A stretch of DNA of 64,000 nt from Namhaeicola sp039714555 (GCA_039714555.1 JBDLJB010000011.1:1-64000), one strand, 5' to 3'. Positions 36,266 to 45,470 are shown, counted from the first letter of the stretch. The notes: generated from the letters alone by a model not told the origin. Made by a program: numbers and translations.

Positions 36266-36862
36266 ATGGAAAATATAATGGAGATTAAAAAGAATAAAGA
36301 ATTGTTAATAGATATGACAAAGCTAACGGAGGGAGAGAAGATAGAAATGAAAAAACTTGGGATCTTATCTGATGAAAATAAGATTATTGAATCGGTTTAC
36401 CCCGCTATACACAGTGAGAGGCCTCCTATTGAAAAACATGTGGTACATGCCCCACATACAATCAACGAAGCTTATAATTATGAGAAGCCATCTTCATTTT
36501 CAAGAGCTTTACGATTAGACCTTGGTGGTTACAAAGTATTGGTGATTTCAGGTACTGCAAGTGTAAATGAAGAAGGTAACCCAGAACATATCGGAGATTT
36601 TAAAGCTCAGCTTTGGAGAACATATTATAATATCACTAATCTCCTTGAGGCAGAAGGGATGAGCTGGCATGATGTGGTGAGAACAACCAATTACCTTAGA
36701 GATATAGAGCGGGATTATGGCGAATTTAATAAAATACGTACTTCTTTCTTTAGATGGTTGGGTCTTGATCCTTTACCTGCTGCTACCGGAATACAAGTAA
36801 GATTATGTTGGGAAACACTTTTGGTAGAAATTGAGGCATATGCTATAAGTAAAACAAGTTAA
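36266..36862 (+). CDS. RidA/YjgF-fold protein with chorismatase-like C-terminal half
   Basis: Cytoplasmic, 198 aa. The C-terminal part (about residues 85-195) has the RidA/chorismatase fold: VLVISGTASVNEEG, HIGDFKAQLWRTYYNI, VVRTTNYLRD and GIQVRLCWETLLVEIEAYA. The ISGTAS start and the LCxxxLLVEIEA end are closer, as I remember them, to chorismatases (FkbO, Hyg5, XanB2) than to canonical RidA, which is about 130 aa. The extra 80-residue N-terminus is unlike RidA, yet the protein is shorter than the roughly 340-aa chorismatases. With a DAHP synthase two genes away, action on chorismate or a derived enamine is plausible. Canonical imine deaminase remains the alternative. Confidence 0.72.
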   Translation: MENIMEIKKNKELLIDMTKLTEGEKIEMKKLGILSDENKIIESVYPAIHSERPPIEKHVVHAPHTINEAYNYEKPSSFSRALRLDLGGYKVLVISGTASVNEEGNPEHIGDFKAQLWRTYYNITNLLEAEGMSWHDVVRTTNYLRDIERDYGEFNKIRTSFFRWLGLDPLPAATGIQVRLCWETLLVEIEAYAISKTS

Positions 36863-36874
36863 AACTACAATATC

Positions 36875-38185
36875 ATGATGAAATGTAACTACTGGGGATT
36901 AATCCTTTTGCTAATCGTAATGTTTCAGGGTAGGGAAATAAATGGGCAGGAAAAAGATTTGATGTATGGAAATACACCTGACAAAGTTTTCCCTTATAAT
37001 AATTTTCAAAAAGCCTACAAGTACCATTTTATTGAACCTATTCAGTTTTACGGGGCAGGGCGGGAGAAATTACCTCCCAAAGACCTAAAGGAAGTACGTA
37101 TAGGATTTCTAGGGCCTTTAGAAGGATCCGCTATTGTTTCATTGGGTAAACAGATGTTGAATGGATCAGCCTTGGCAATTGAAGAGGCTAATAATAAAGG
37201 AGGTTATAAAGGTATTCCTTTTAAGTTAATGATACACAATGATGTAGGTTTGTGGGGTGCTGCAGCAAATGAAGTAGTGAAAATGAATGATGAAAAGGTC
37301 TGGGCATGGTTAGGTTCTATCGATGATATTGTATCACATGTCGCTTTGAGGGCAACCTTAAAAATGGAGATGATGATGGTCAATACTGGAGATCCAGATC
37401 CTACTTTTACAGAAACCAACATACCTTGGTGTATTCGTGTTATTAGTGATGATAGACAAAGTGGGTATGCTTTGGCTACTTATATTTTTGAAAAGATGAA
37501 GCATGATCGTGTGGCTGTTATAAGAGCCAATAACCGGTATGGCAGGGTTGGTATTATGGAATATTCAGGTGTTGCAACTCGTTTAGGTCATCCAATGATG
37601 ATTGAAGAGCGGTTTGAAGATGGAGAAACAGATTTTGAGATGCAATTGAAAAATATAAAAGAAACATCTCCTGATGCTATTCTTATCTGGGGAAATGCAA
37701 AAGAGTCTGCTCTTATTCTAAAACAAATAAGAAAAATGGGGATGAAACAACCAGTTTTTGGTTCTGACAGGATAGTATCATCTGAATTTCTTGATATTGC
37801 TGGAAAGGATGCAGAAGGTATAATTAGCACAAGTCAATATAATCCAAAAGCTGAAATCCCAAAGTTAAAAGCATTTCAAGCTAATTATTTCAAAAAATTT
37901 GGAATAGAACCCGATGTATTTGCGGCACATGCTTATGATGGAATGAATTTGATCATTGAAGCCATTCACAAGGTTGGACTTAACCGTGTGTTGATTCGTG
38001 ATGTACTAAGTGATTTAAAGACGTTTCAGGGTTATCAGGGAATAACAGGTGAGATAATTTTGGATGGAAGCTGGAATGATATTGGAGAAATATGGATGGC
38101 TGAGGTACAAAATGGTAAGTTTAAATATTCTGCTAGCCCCAAAATGGAGAAGAGAAAGCATTCTGGTAGAATGGTAGGTTATTAA
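36875..38185 (+). CDS. LIV-type periplasmic ligand-binding protein, first of two
   Basis: Exported 436-aa protein with an N-terminal signal (hydrophobic to about residue 18). After a 60-residue lead, a type I periplasmic-binding fold begins at VRIGFLGPLEGS (about residue 70). It continues with ALAIEEANNKGGYKGI, KVWAWLGSIDD, AVIRANNRYGR and VFAAHAYDGMNLIIEAI. This is the Leu/Ile/Val-binding (Peripla_BP_6) family, used for branched-chain amino acids, amides, urea or aromatics. No permease or ATPase gene is present, so it may be a receptor rather than a transporter subunit. The DAHP synthase gene follows after 17 bases. Confidence 0.85.
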   Translation: MMKCNYWGLILLLIVMFQGREINGQEKDLMYGNTPDKVFPYNNFQKAYKYHFIEPIQFYGAGREKLPPKDLKEVRIGFLGPLEGSAIVSLGKQMLNGSALAIEEANNKGGYKGIPFKLMIHNDVGLWGAAANEVVKMNDEKVWAWLGSIDDIVSHVALRATLKMEMMMVNTGDPDPTFTETNIPWCIRVISDDRQSGYALATYIFEKMKHDRVAVIRANNRYGRVGIMEYSGVATRLGHPMMIEERFEDGETDFEMQLKNIKETSPDAILIWGNAKESALILKQIRKMGMKQPVFGSDRIVSSEFLDIAGKDAEGIISTSQYNPKAEIPKLKAFQANYFKKFGIEPDVFAAHAYDGMNLIIEAIHKVGLNRVLIRDVLSDLKTFQGYQGITGEIILDGSWNDIGEIWMAEVQNGKFKYSASPKMEKRKHSGRMVGY

Positions 38186-38202
38186 TAATAAAAAAAAACA
38201 GT

Positions 38203-39063
38203 ATGGAAACTATTTCATGTAATATTCCAGTTGATGTTAAAATTAAGGTGCCTTCACTGGTAGATCTTCAAAAAAAACCGGAAACAACTATCGTAAATGT
38301 CAATGGCATTGAGGTTGGAGGATCTGAAGTTGTAATTATTGCCGGACCTTGTGCTGTTGAAAATAAGGAACAACTATTTGAAACAGCCAGATATGTTAAC
38401 AACTATGGTGCTAAAATATTAAGAGGAGGAGCTTTTAAACCGCGCTCATCACCATACAGTTTTCAGGGACTAGGAGAAGAAGGGTTAAAATTGTTACGAG
38501 AAATACATAAGGAAACTGGTTTGCCGGTAGTTACAGAAGTAATGGATACCAAACAGGTTGAGCTGATTGCTGAGTATGCAGATCTAGTTCAGATAGGTTC
38601 ACGTAATATGCAAAACTTTCCTCTTTTAAAAGAAGCTGGTATGTGCGGAAAACCTGTCTTGTTGAAACGTGGTATGATGGCAACTATTGAAGAGTTTTTA
38701 AATGCAGCTGAATATATTCTCCATCATGGAAATGATCAGGTGATTCTTTGTGAACGAGGCTTACGTACTTTTGAAACTTCTACAAGAAACACCCTGGATC
38801 TGAGTGCAGTACCTATGTTAAAAAATTTGAGTCACCTCCCTGTTATTGTTGATCCTAGTCATGGAACAGGACATAGGTGGATGGTACCTCCTATGGCTAA
38901 AGCGGCAGTGGCAGTTGGAGCTGATGGTATTATGATGGAAGTTCATTATAAACCTGAGGTAGCCTTATGTGATGGCCATCAATCACTAACTCCTGAAGAC
39001 TTTGATGACCTTATGGGTGATTTGCGTAAAATAGCCGATGCTGTAGGTAAAACAATTTCATGA
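38203..39063 (+). CDS. aroF: 3-Deoxy-7-phosphoheptulonate (DAHP) synthase, type I-beta, no regulatory domain
   Basis: Condenses phosphoenolpyruvate and erythrose 4-phosphate in the first step of the shikimate pathway. The 286-aa protein has the KDO8PS/DAHPS barrel: IIAGPCAVEN (about 46-55), GGAFKPRSSPYSFQG (about 77-91), LLKRGMMAT and IVDPSHGTGHR with the metal ligands. The ferredoxin-like or chorismate-mutase regulatory domain is missing; only a 35-residue lead precedes the barrel. Flavobacteria usually carry a chorismate-mutase-fused enzyme for primary metabolism, so this copy is probably pathway-specific and feedback-free. It overlaps the second binding-protein gene by four bases (ATGA). 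Confidence 0.93.
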   Translation: METISCNIPVDVKIKVPSLVDLQKKPETTIVNVNGIEVGGSEVVIIAGPCAVENKEQLFETARYVNNYGAKILRGGAFKPRSSPYSFQGLGEEGLKLLREIHKETGLPVVTEVMDTKQVELIAEYADLVQIGSRNMQNFPLLKEAGMCGKPVLLKRGMMATIEEFLNAAEYILHHGNDQVILCERGLRTFETSTRNTLDLSAVPMLKNLSHLPVIVDPSHGTGHRWMVPPMAKAAVAVGADGIMMEVHYKPEVALCDGHQSLTPEDFDDLMGDLRKIADAVGKTIS

Positions 39064-40169
39064 TCAAAAATTACTTGATAATAATCACTTTAAGTATTCT
39101 ATTTATTAAGGATATTTATGCTCAGGAAAATGGATTAAAAACTGACAGTTTAGTTAAAATTGGACTATTAATAAGTAACAGTACTTCTATATCAGCAAGA
39201 AATGGAGCTGAATTGGCTATTAATAAAGCTAATAATTTGGAAGGACCCAATGGGATCAATTTTGAATTAGTCGTTAGATCTATGGAAGGGCCCTGGGGTA
39301 CAGGTTCAAAAGAGGCTGTAAATTTAGTTTTTAACGAAAAAGTATGGGCTATTCTGGGTTCTCATGATGGACGAAATGCACACTTGGTTGAACAGGTAAT
39401 TGCCAAAACTCATATTGTTTTTTTATCAGCATGGGCAAGTGATCCAACACTTTATCAAGCATTTGTTCCGTGGTTCTTTAGTGTAGTTCCTAATGATTTT
39501 CAACAAGCTGATGTATTGATAAATGAAATTTATCATAAAAAAAAATGGAATAAGATAACTACCTTATCAGATAATAGTTATGATTCAAATTTGGCTTTGC
39601 AGAGCTTTTTAAAACAAATGAATAAAACCGGTAAAGTTGAAATAATACAATTGATACATAATAATACTAATAAGAATTTTAAAGAACTGTTCAATAAGAT
39701 TAATGAAAATGAGGTTGATTGTATTGTTTTATTCGGGGAGCCATCATCTTCATTTACACTTATTCAACAATTACAAAAAAACAGAATTATTAAACCGGTT
39801 TATGGAACATTGTCATTATTAAAAAATGATAGGTCTGATGATATTGACTTTGAGCAGTTACAAGATGTTAAAGTTATTACTTATGGAAATAGGTTGAATG
39901 CTATGAGTTTATCATTTGTAAATGCTTATAAAGAAAAATATGGTAAAATACCTGGTGCTGTTGCCACTTATGCTTATGATGGGATAAATTCAATTATTGA
40001 AGCAATTCGAAATTCTAATTACGATCGTGAAAAAATTCAGGAAGCCATGTCAAAAATTCGTTATAAAAGTGTAACTGGAACTATTCAATTTGATAGCAAT
40101 GGAAGTCGTATAAATTCAATAGAACTGATCAAAATAAATAATGAAACCCCGATTAGCACAGAAAAATAA
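39060..40169 (+). CDS. LIV-type periplasmic ligand-binding protein, second of two
   Basis: 369 aa with a signal peptide (IIITLSILFIKDIYAQ, cleavage after about residue 22). The type I periplasmic-binding fold starts at VKIGLLISNSTSISARNG, then GAELAINKANNL, KVWAILGSHDGRNAH and AVATYAYDGINSIIEAI. It is shorter and clearly diverged from the protein at 36875. The shared EKVWAxLGS and AYDGxNxIIEAI segments show common ancestry, suggesting an old duplication with different ligand specificity. Its start overlaps the DAHP synthase stop, so the two are translationally coupled. Again no ABC partner is encoded. Confidence 0.82.
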   Translation: MIKNYLIIITLSILFIKDIYAQENGLKTDSLVKIGLLISNSTSISARNGAELAINKANNLEGPNGINFELVVRSMEGPWGTGSKEAVNLVFNEKVWAILGSHDGRNAHLVEQVIAKTHIVFLSAWASDPTLYQAFVPWFFSVVPNDFQQADVLINEIYHKKKWNKITTLSDNSYDSNLALQSFLKQMNKTGKVEIIQLIHNNTNKNFKELFNKINENEVDCIVLFGEPSSSFTLIQQLQKNRIIKPVYGTLSLLKNDRSDDIDFEQLQDVKVITYGNRLNAMSLSFVNAYKEKYGKIPGAVATYAYDGINSIIEAIRNSNYDREKIQEAMSKIRYKSVTGTIQFDSNGSRINSIELIKINNETPISTEK

Positions 40170-40170
40170 A

Positions 40171-40203
40171 TTTGATTAATTTTTATTTTATTCCTTATCT
40201 TTG
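40171..40203 (+). promoter_or_regulatory. Candidate internal promoter before the giant TPR/FG-GAP gene
   Basis: TTTG at 40171-40174 and TATCTTTG at 40196-40203 are 21 bases apart, a full match to the two Bacteroidota promoter elements. The ATG at 40209 would lie at or next to the transcript start, so the message would be leaderless or nearly so. Confidence 0.45.
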
Positions 40204-40208
40204 ATATT

Positions 40209-43200
40209 ATGAAAAATATTTACATTCTATCCGTTGCATTATTTTTTTTCTTTGCATTATACAGTTGTAAGGAATCAGCTGAAGATGAAAGGAAAAAGTC
40301 TGTTGAATTAATGTCTGCACAAACCTTAGGCCTTGCTTATCTTGAAGAATTTAAACTTGACGAAGCTGAAAAAGAGTTTCAAAAGTTTATTAAGCTGGCG
40401 TCCAATGAAAAACTTGGGTATGCAAACCTTGGATTAGTCTATTTAAGGATGGGAAAGTATGATAAAGCTAAAACTCAACTTTTTAAAGCTATTGAAATTG
40501 ATCCAAAAGATCCGGATGTTAGATTGTTACTGGCTACCGTTTACCAGATGAATGATGAACGTGATGAGGCAATTTCAGTATTAATAGAAACACTTAAATT
40601 TGCTCCTAATCATATTAAAACACTTTATGATCTTTCTGAATTATATTCAGTAGGATCGGATGAGGAATCTCAAAAATTGCGTAAAGATTATCTGCTACAA
40701 CTTGTTAATAATGCCCCTGGAAATATTGTTCCCCGTCTTAATCTCACCGAAATTTATATCACTAAAGGAGATATTGATAAGGCAATTGAACAATTGGAAA
40801 TAATGCAAAAACAATCTCCAGAGTTTCCTAAAGAAGCCACTGATTATTTCGACCAAACAAACTCGTTCTTAAAAGATCAAAATAGCGAAGAGGCAATTAC
40901 ACCGTTTATGATCTTTCATAACCATATGAAAGTTACATCACCATATCAATCAGGTGTTCAGGAGTTAAAAGGCCCCGGAGGAGCAGTTATTGGTTTTCCT
41001 CTAATTACTTATAGCCAACAGGCTTCTACTCAATTGATTGAAAACAAGTCACTACTTGATGTACTCAAATTTACAAACATTACAGCCTCTGCCGGTTTAG
41101 ATATTATCTCACAATTTAATGAAAATAAAAATGTAGAACATAATTATCCTAGCCATGTTGAAATTGCAGATTATGATGGAGATACAGATATGGATATCTA
41201 TGTAGGGGCTTATGATTTTGCAAGTTCAACCTATAAAAATTATCTTTTTAATAATGATATGGGGCGGTTTACAGATGTATCTGAAGAAACAGGGATAAGA
41301 CACACAGGAAAAGAATTATCAGCAACATTTAGCGATTATGATAATGATGGTTTTCTAGACCTATTTGTAGTGAAAGAAGAGGGGAATGTTTTGTATAGAA
41401 ATATAGAAAAAGGTGTTTTTAAAGACTTTACAACGAAAGCTGAGATTACGAGTAAAGGAGGTGTAAAAGCACTGTTTTTTGATTCAGACCATGATGGAGA
41501 TCTCGATTTATTTGAAGTAAGATCAAATGAAAATGTATTATTTCGAAATAATGGTGATGGAACATTCTTAGAGCAAGCAAAGAAAATGGGCTTGTCTGGT
41601 GAGGGAGAGATTTATAGTAATGATGCAGCTTATGGAGATTTTAATGATGATGGAGATATTGATCTCTTTGTAGTAAATAAAAATGCAAATAACATTTTAT
41701 ATGAAAATCAAAGGCAAGGTACCTTTAAAGATATAACCGAAAAAAGTGGTTTAAATAATAATATAAATTCTAGTGCAGTAGCAGTAGGGGATTATAATAA
41801 TGATGGTTTTTTAGATTTGTTAGTTAGCTCATTTAACGGAGTAGATAGTGCGTTATATCGTAATCTTGGCGATGGTATTTTTGAACAAAGCGGTAATAAA
41901 ATGTTTGAAAACCTTAAGAATATCAATATTTTTGACGCTGAGTTTTTTGATTTTGACAATGATGGTCTTTTAGATATTATTATCGCAGGAGAATCAAAAC
42001 ATAAAGAGGAAAGAGGAATTTTTCTATATCATAATAATGGAAATGAAAGTTTTACAGACGTTTCAAATTTATTGCCGGAAAACCCAAAATCAGGAATACA
42101 AATTTCTTTATTTGATTATAATGATGATGGCGATCTAGATATAGTAATATCAGGTAAGAACGGTGGTATATCATTGTTGAGGAATGATGGTGGAAATATG
42201 AACCATTATGTAAATATAAAACTTGTAGGGCTAAGAACTGGAAGTGCTAAGAACAATTATTTTGGGAAAGGAGCTAAAATTGAAATGCGTGCAGGAGACC
42301 TTTATCAGACTAAGGTCGTTACAAATCCAAATATTTATTTTGGCTTAGGAAATAGACCAAAAGCTGATGTTATCAGAATCACATGGACAAATGGTGTTCC
42401 TCAGAATATATTGCTCCCGGATGCAGATCAATCGCTGATTGAAGCACAAACATTAAAAGGATCCTGCCCATTTCTTTATACATGGAATGGTAATGAATAT
42501 GTATTTGTTAAAGATATTACATGGCGAAGTGCACTTGGTATGTCTTTGGGTATTATGGGAGGGACTACTATGTATGCTTTTCCGGATGCATCCGATGATT
42601 ATATAAAGATACCCGGTGAGATGTTAAAGCCTAAAGACGGTTTATATTCAATTCAGGTAACTTCAGAACTTTGGGAAACTATCTATATGGATAAGATACA
42701 ATTGGTTGCAGTTGATCATCCTGATTCTGTTGATATTTTCGTTCCTGAACAGTTCTCTCCACCTCCTTTTCCTGGTATGGATATTCGCCAGGTAAGTGAA
42801 AAACGATTTCCTGTTTCGGCAAAGGATTCAAATGGAAAGGATTTACTTCCTTATATTATTGAAAAAGACGATGAGTTTATATCAAATTTTAAACCCGGAA
42901 AATATCAGGGAGTTACAGAAATGCACGACCTGATCCTTGTTCCTGATAAATCAATGGATACAGAGAATTTATTTATCTACTTGAATGGATGGATTTTCCC
43001 TACAGATACCAGTATAAATATTGCACTTTCACAATCTGATGAGCTTAAGGTCATTTCTCCAATCATTCAAGTTATTAATAAAAGAGGTGAATGGGAAACA
43101 GTAATTACAAATCTGAGTTTTCCTATGGGAAAAGATAAAACTGTAATTGCAGACCTATCAGGAAAATTCTTAACTTCTGATAACAGGATACGAATACGGA

Positions 43201-43766
43201 CCAATATGGAGATCTATTGGGATCAGATCTTTTTTTCCAATGAAAGCCCAAACATTACTGTTAACGTAAATGTTCTGGATCCGGTTTCTGCAGACATTCA
43301 TTATAGAGGATTCTCACGTACATACAGAAAGGGTGGTCGATACGGACCACATTGGTTTGATTATTATGATGTTGATAAAAATATAAAGTGGCGTGATCTT
43401 ACAGGTAATTATACCCGTTATGGTGATGTGAAACCTCTTCTGATGGATTCAGATAACAAATACATTATCTCAAATGCAGGTGATGAGACATCTGTTAAGT
43501 TTGATGCTAAAGAATTACCGGAATTAAAGAAAGGATGGAAAAGAGATTTTCTTATTCATAGTGTTGGTTGGGTAAAAGATGGTGATTTAAATACAGCACT
43601 TGGAAATAAGGTTTTACCCCTTCCTTATCATGGTATGTCAAGTTACCCTCCTTCTGATAATGATCAGTATCCTGATGATCCTGAACTTCAAAAATATCAA
43701 CAGGATTATAATACCAGAATTGTAACTATGGATGATTTTCGAAATTTAATTAAAAACAGAAACTAA
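40209..43766 (+). CDS. Giant TPR, FG-GAP, UnbV lipoprotein with a novel C-terminal region
   Basis: Envelope lipoprotein of 1,185 aa, lipobox ALYSC. Domains: TPR helices at about 45-225 (EKLGYANLGLVYLRMGKYDKA, AIEIDPKDPDVRLLLATVY in parts); FG-GAP repeats at about 300-680 with many DxDxDG loops (DYDGDTDMDIY, DFNDDGDIDLF); ASPIC/UnbV at about 685-745. A region of about 435 aa then starts CPFLYTWNGNEYVFVKDITW and ends near YPDDPELQKYQQDY. I recognise this last region only as a tail attached to similar proteins in Acidobacteria and Planctomycetes. It is aromatic and beta-rich. TPRs suggest partner binding, the rest a large surface assembly. Confidence 0.82.
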   Translation: MKNIYILSVALFFFFALYSCKESAEDERKKSVELMSAQTLGLAYLEEFKLDEAEKEFQKFIKLASNEKLGYANLGLVYLRMGKYDKAKTQLFKAIEIDPKDPDVRLLLATVYQMNDERDEAISVLIETLKFAPNHIKTLYDLSELYSVGSDEESQKLRKDYLLQLVNNAPGNIVPRLNLTEIYITKGDIDKAIEQLEIMQKQSPEFPKEATDYFDQTNSFLKDQNSEEAITPFMIFHNHMKVTSPYQSGVQELKGPGGAVIGFPLITYSQQASTQLIENKSLLDVLKFTNITASAGLDIISQFNENKNVEHNYPSHVEIADYDGDTDMDIYVGAYDFASSTYKNYLFNNDMGRFTDVSEETGIRHTGKELSATFSDYDNDGFLDLFVVKEEGNVLYRNIEKGVFKDFTTKAEITSKGGVKALFFDSDHDGDLDLFEVRSNENVLFRNNGDGTFLEQAKKMGLSGEGEIYSNDAAYGDFNDDGDIDLFVVNKNANNILYENQRQGTFKDITEKSGLNNNINSSAVAVGDYNNDGFLDLLVSSFNGVDSALYRNLGDGIFEQSGNKMFENLKNINIFDAEFFDFDNDGLLDIIIAGESKHKEERGIFLYHNNGNESFTDVSNLLPENPKSGIQISLFDYNDDGDLDIVISGKNGGISLLRNDGGNMNHYVNIKLVGLRTGSAKNNYFGKGAKIEMRAGDLYQTKVVTNPNIYFGLGNRPKADVIRITWTNGVPQNILLPDADQSLIEAQTLKGSCPFLYTWNGNEYVFVKDITWRSALGMSLGIMGGTTMYAFPDASDDYIKIPGEMLKPKDGLYSIQVTSELWETIYMDKIQLVAVDHPDSVDIFVPEQFSPPPFPGMDIRQVSEKRFPVSAKDSNGKDLLPYIIEKDDEFISNFKPGKYQGVTEMHDLILVPDKSMDTENLFIYLNGWIFPTDTSINIALSQSDELKVISPIIQVINKRGEWETVITNLSFPMGKDKTVIADLSGKFLTSDNRIRIRTNMEIYWDQIFFSNESPNITVNVNVLDPVSADIHYRGFSRTYRKGGRYGPHWFDYYDVDKNIKWRDLTGNYTRYGDVKPLLMDSDNKYIISNAGDETSVKFDAKELPELKKGWKRDFLIHSVGWVKDGDLNTALGNKVLPLPYHGMSSYPPSDNDQYPDDPELQKYQQDYNTRIVTMDDFRNLIKNRN

Positions 43767-43768
43767 GA

Positions 43769-45433
43769 ATGAGAATGAAATATAAAAGTTTTTTTTATTG
43801 TATATTTTTTATGAGTGTTCCTGCATTGCTTTCAGCTCAAAATGATAAGATTAGATTTACCGATATAGCCAGTGAGATTGGTGTTGATTTTAAATACAAC
43901 TTTGGTGACCATTCTTATGAAAATATTCTAGAAAGTAGTGGATCTGGAATTACTGTTTTTGATTATAATAATGATGGTTGGATGGATCTTTACATGATGA
44001 ACGGTACTTACCTTGAAGGTATTTCACGTCCTGATGGAAAAGTGTTTAAGGATGCTACCAACAAATTATACAAAAACAATGGAGATGGAACTTTTACGGA
44101 TATTTCTAAAATTTCAGGACTTGATGATCGTAATTGGAGTATGGCAGCTGGTGCAATTGATCTTGATAACGATGGTTTTCAGGATCTCTACCTTTTAAAT
44201 TACGGTCCTAATGTTTTTTATCATAACAATGGTAACGGTACATTTAGCGATATAACATCTTCTTTAGGCTTACGCGGACCGGATAAATTGAATGGTTTTA
44301 CAAAGTGGAGTATCGGGGTTTCATTTTGGGATTATAATCTGGATGGTAGAATGGATGCAATGGTGGGTAATTTTCTTGCATTTGATCCGGATTATATTTC
44401 AACACAAACACCGGGTATGATGCCTCATCCTTCAGAATATATGGGGCAGGCATCTATGTTGTATGAGCAGCAATCCGATGGAAAATTTGTAGATGTAAGC
44501 CGTGACAAAGGCCTCTTTTATCCGGATTCAAAATGTATGGGTTTAACAGTATTTGATTATAATGATGATGGAATTCTGGATATCTTTCAAGCAAATGATC
44601 ATCAGATGAATTTTTTGTTCAGAAATGAGAATGGCACATATAAGGATTATGGAGTAGCAAATGGGGTGGCAAGTAACAGTCAGGGAAAATCAACAGGTTC
44701 AATGCACGGTACTATCGGTGATATTGATGGTGATGGTCTAATTGATATACTTGTTGCTGATCTAAGATATGGAGCTCTTTACCGAAATATTGGAAATGGT
44801 TTATTTAAAGATATAACAGAATCGAGTGGCATCGCAAAATCAATGGCAGGAAAGGGAAGTTGGGGAGCTGCTTTGTTTGATTTTGACAATGATGGTGATT
44901 TGGATATTATAGCCTCAAATGGTACGGCAGAGGAACTTATTTTACAATACCCACTCTTACTTGAGAATGATGGAAAAGGTAATTTTAAGGATATTGGTCA
45001 GGAACTTAGTTCTTATTTTTCGACAAAAAGATCAGGGCGTGGTCTAGCTGTATGGGATTATGATAATGATGGTGATTTAGATGTGATAATCTCCCACGTT
45101 GATCTGAAGGCAACTGCAACATTGCTCAGAAATGATGGAGGTAATAAAAATCATTGGTTTGGATTAACGCTTAAAGGGAAAAATGGTTTAGCTTCTGGAA
45201 TAGGTGCAAAAATAACAGTAACAGCTGGTGATCAAAAACAGGTTCTTATTAATCAGTGGACAACAGGTTATCTGTCTAATAGTGAACCACGAATTCATAT
45301 CGGACTAGGCCAGGAAAGAATAATTAATGAACTTGAGATTAAATGGCCTGATGGTAAACAGGAAGTTTATAAGAACATTGTTTCTTGTCAGTATATGACT
45401 ATAGTAAAAGGAAAAGGGATTGTAAAAAAGTAA
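43769..45433 (+). CDS. CRTAC1-family FG-GAP/UnbV exported protein
   Basis: Secreted 554-aa protein with a cleavable signal (FFYCIFFMSVPALLSAQ, cleavage about residue 24), not a lipoprotein. It begins IRFTDIASEIGVDFKYNFGDHS. FG-GAP repeats with loops DYNNDGWMDLY, DLDNDGFQDLY, DIDGDGLIDIL and DFDNDGDLDII follow, then an ASPIC/UnbV domain (about 475-545) ending IHIGLGQER and IKWPDGK. It parallels the protein at 29811 in length and order, so the operon is bracketed by two CRTAC1 paralogues. It starts three bases after the giant protein. A palindrome follows its stop at 45454-45470. Confidence 0.86.
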   Translation: MRMKYKSFFYCIFFMSVPALLSAQNDKIRFTDIASEIGVDFKYNFGDHSYENILESSGSGITVFDYNNDGWMDLYMMNGTYLEGISRPDGKVFKDATNKLYKNNGDGTFTDISKISGLDDRNWSMAAGAIDLDNDGFQDLYLLNYGPNVFYHNNGNGTFSDITSSLGLRGPDKLNGFTKWSIGVSFWDYNLDGRMDAMVGNFLAFDPDYISTQTPGMMPHPSEYMGQASMLYEQQSDGKFVDVSRDKGLFYPDSKCMGLTVFDYNDDGILDIFQANDHQMNFLFRNENGTYKDYGVANGVASNSQGKSTGSMHGTIGDIDGDGLIDILVADLRYGALYRNIGNGLFKDITESSGIAKSMAGKGSWGAALFDFDNDGDLDIIASNGTAEELILQYPLLLENDGKGNFKDIGQELSSYFSTKRSGRGLAVWDYDNDGDLDVIISHVDLKATATLLRNDGGNKNHWFGLTLKGKNGLASGIGAKITVTAGDQKQVLINQWTTGYLSNSEPRIHIGLGQERIINELEIKWPDGKQEVYKNIVSCQYMTIVKGKGIVKK

Positions 45434-45453
45434 AGAGATATGTAGATTTCAGT

Positions 45454-45470
45454 AAGTAATTTAATTACTT
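45454..45470. promoter_or_regulatory. Perfect palindrome between the envelope genes and the biosynthetic pair
   Basis: AAGTAATT-T-AATTACTT is an 8+1+8 perfect inverted repeat in the 92-base gap before the asparagine-synthetase-like gene. It lacks a T run, so an operator or processing site is more likely than a terminator. Confidence 0.4.

Noticed and set aside
36875..40169. Annotation of the two LIV-type proteins as parts of an amino acid ABC transporter
   Set aside because: No permease or ATPase genes are in the operon or anywhere in the window, so transport is not supported. They are described only as ligand-binding proteins.
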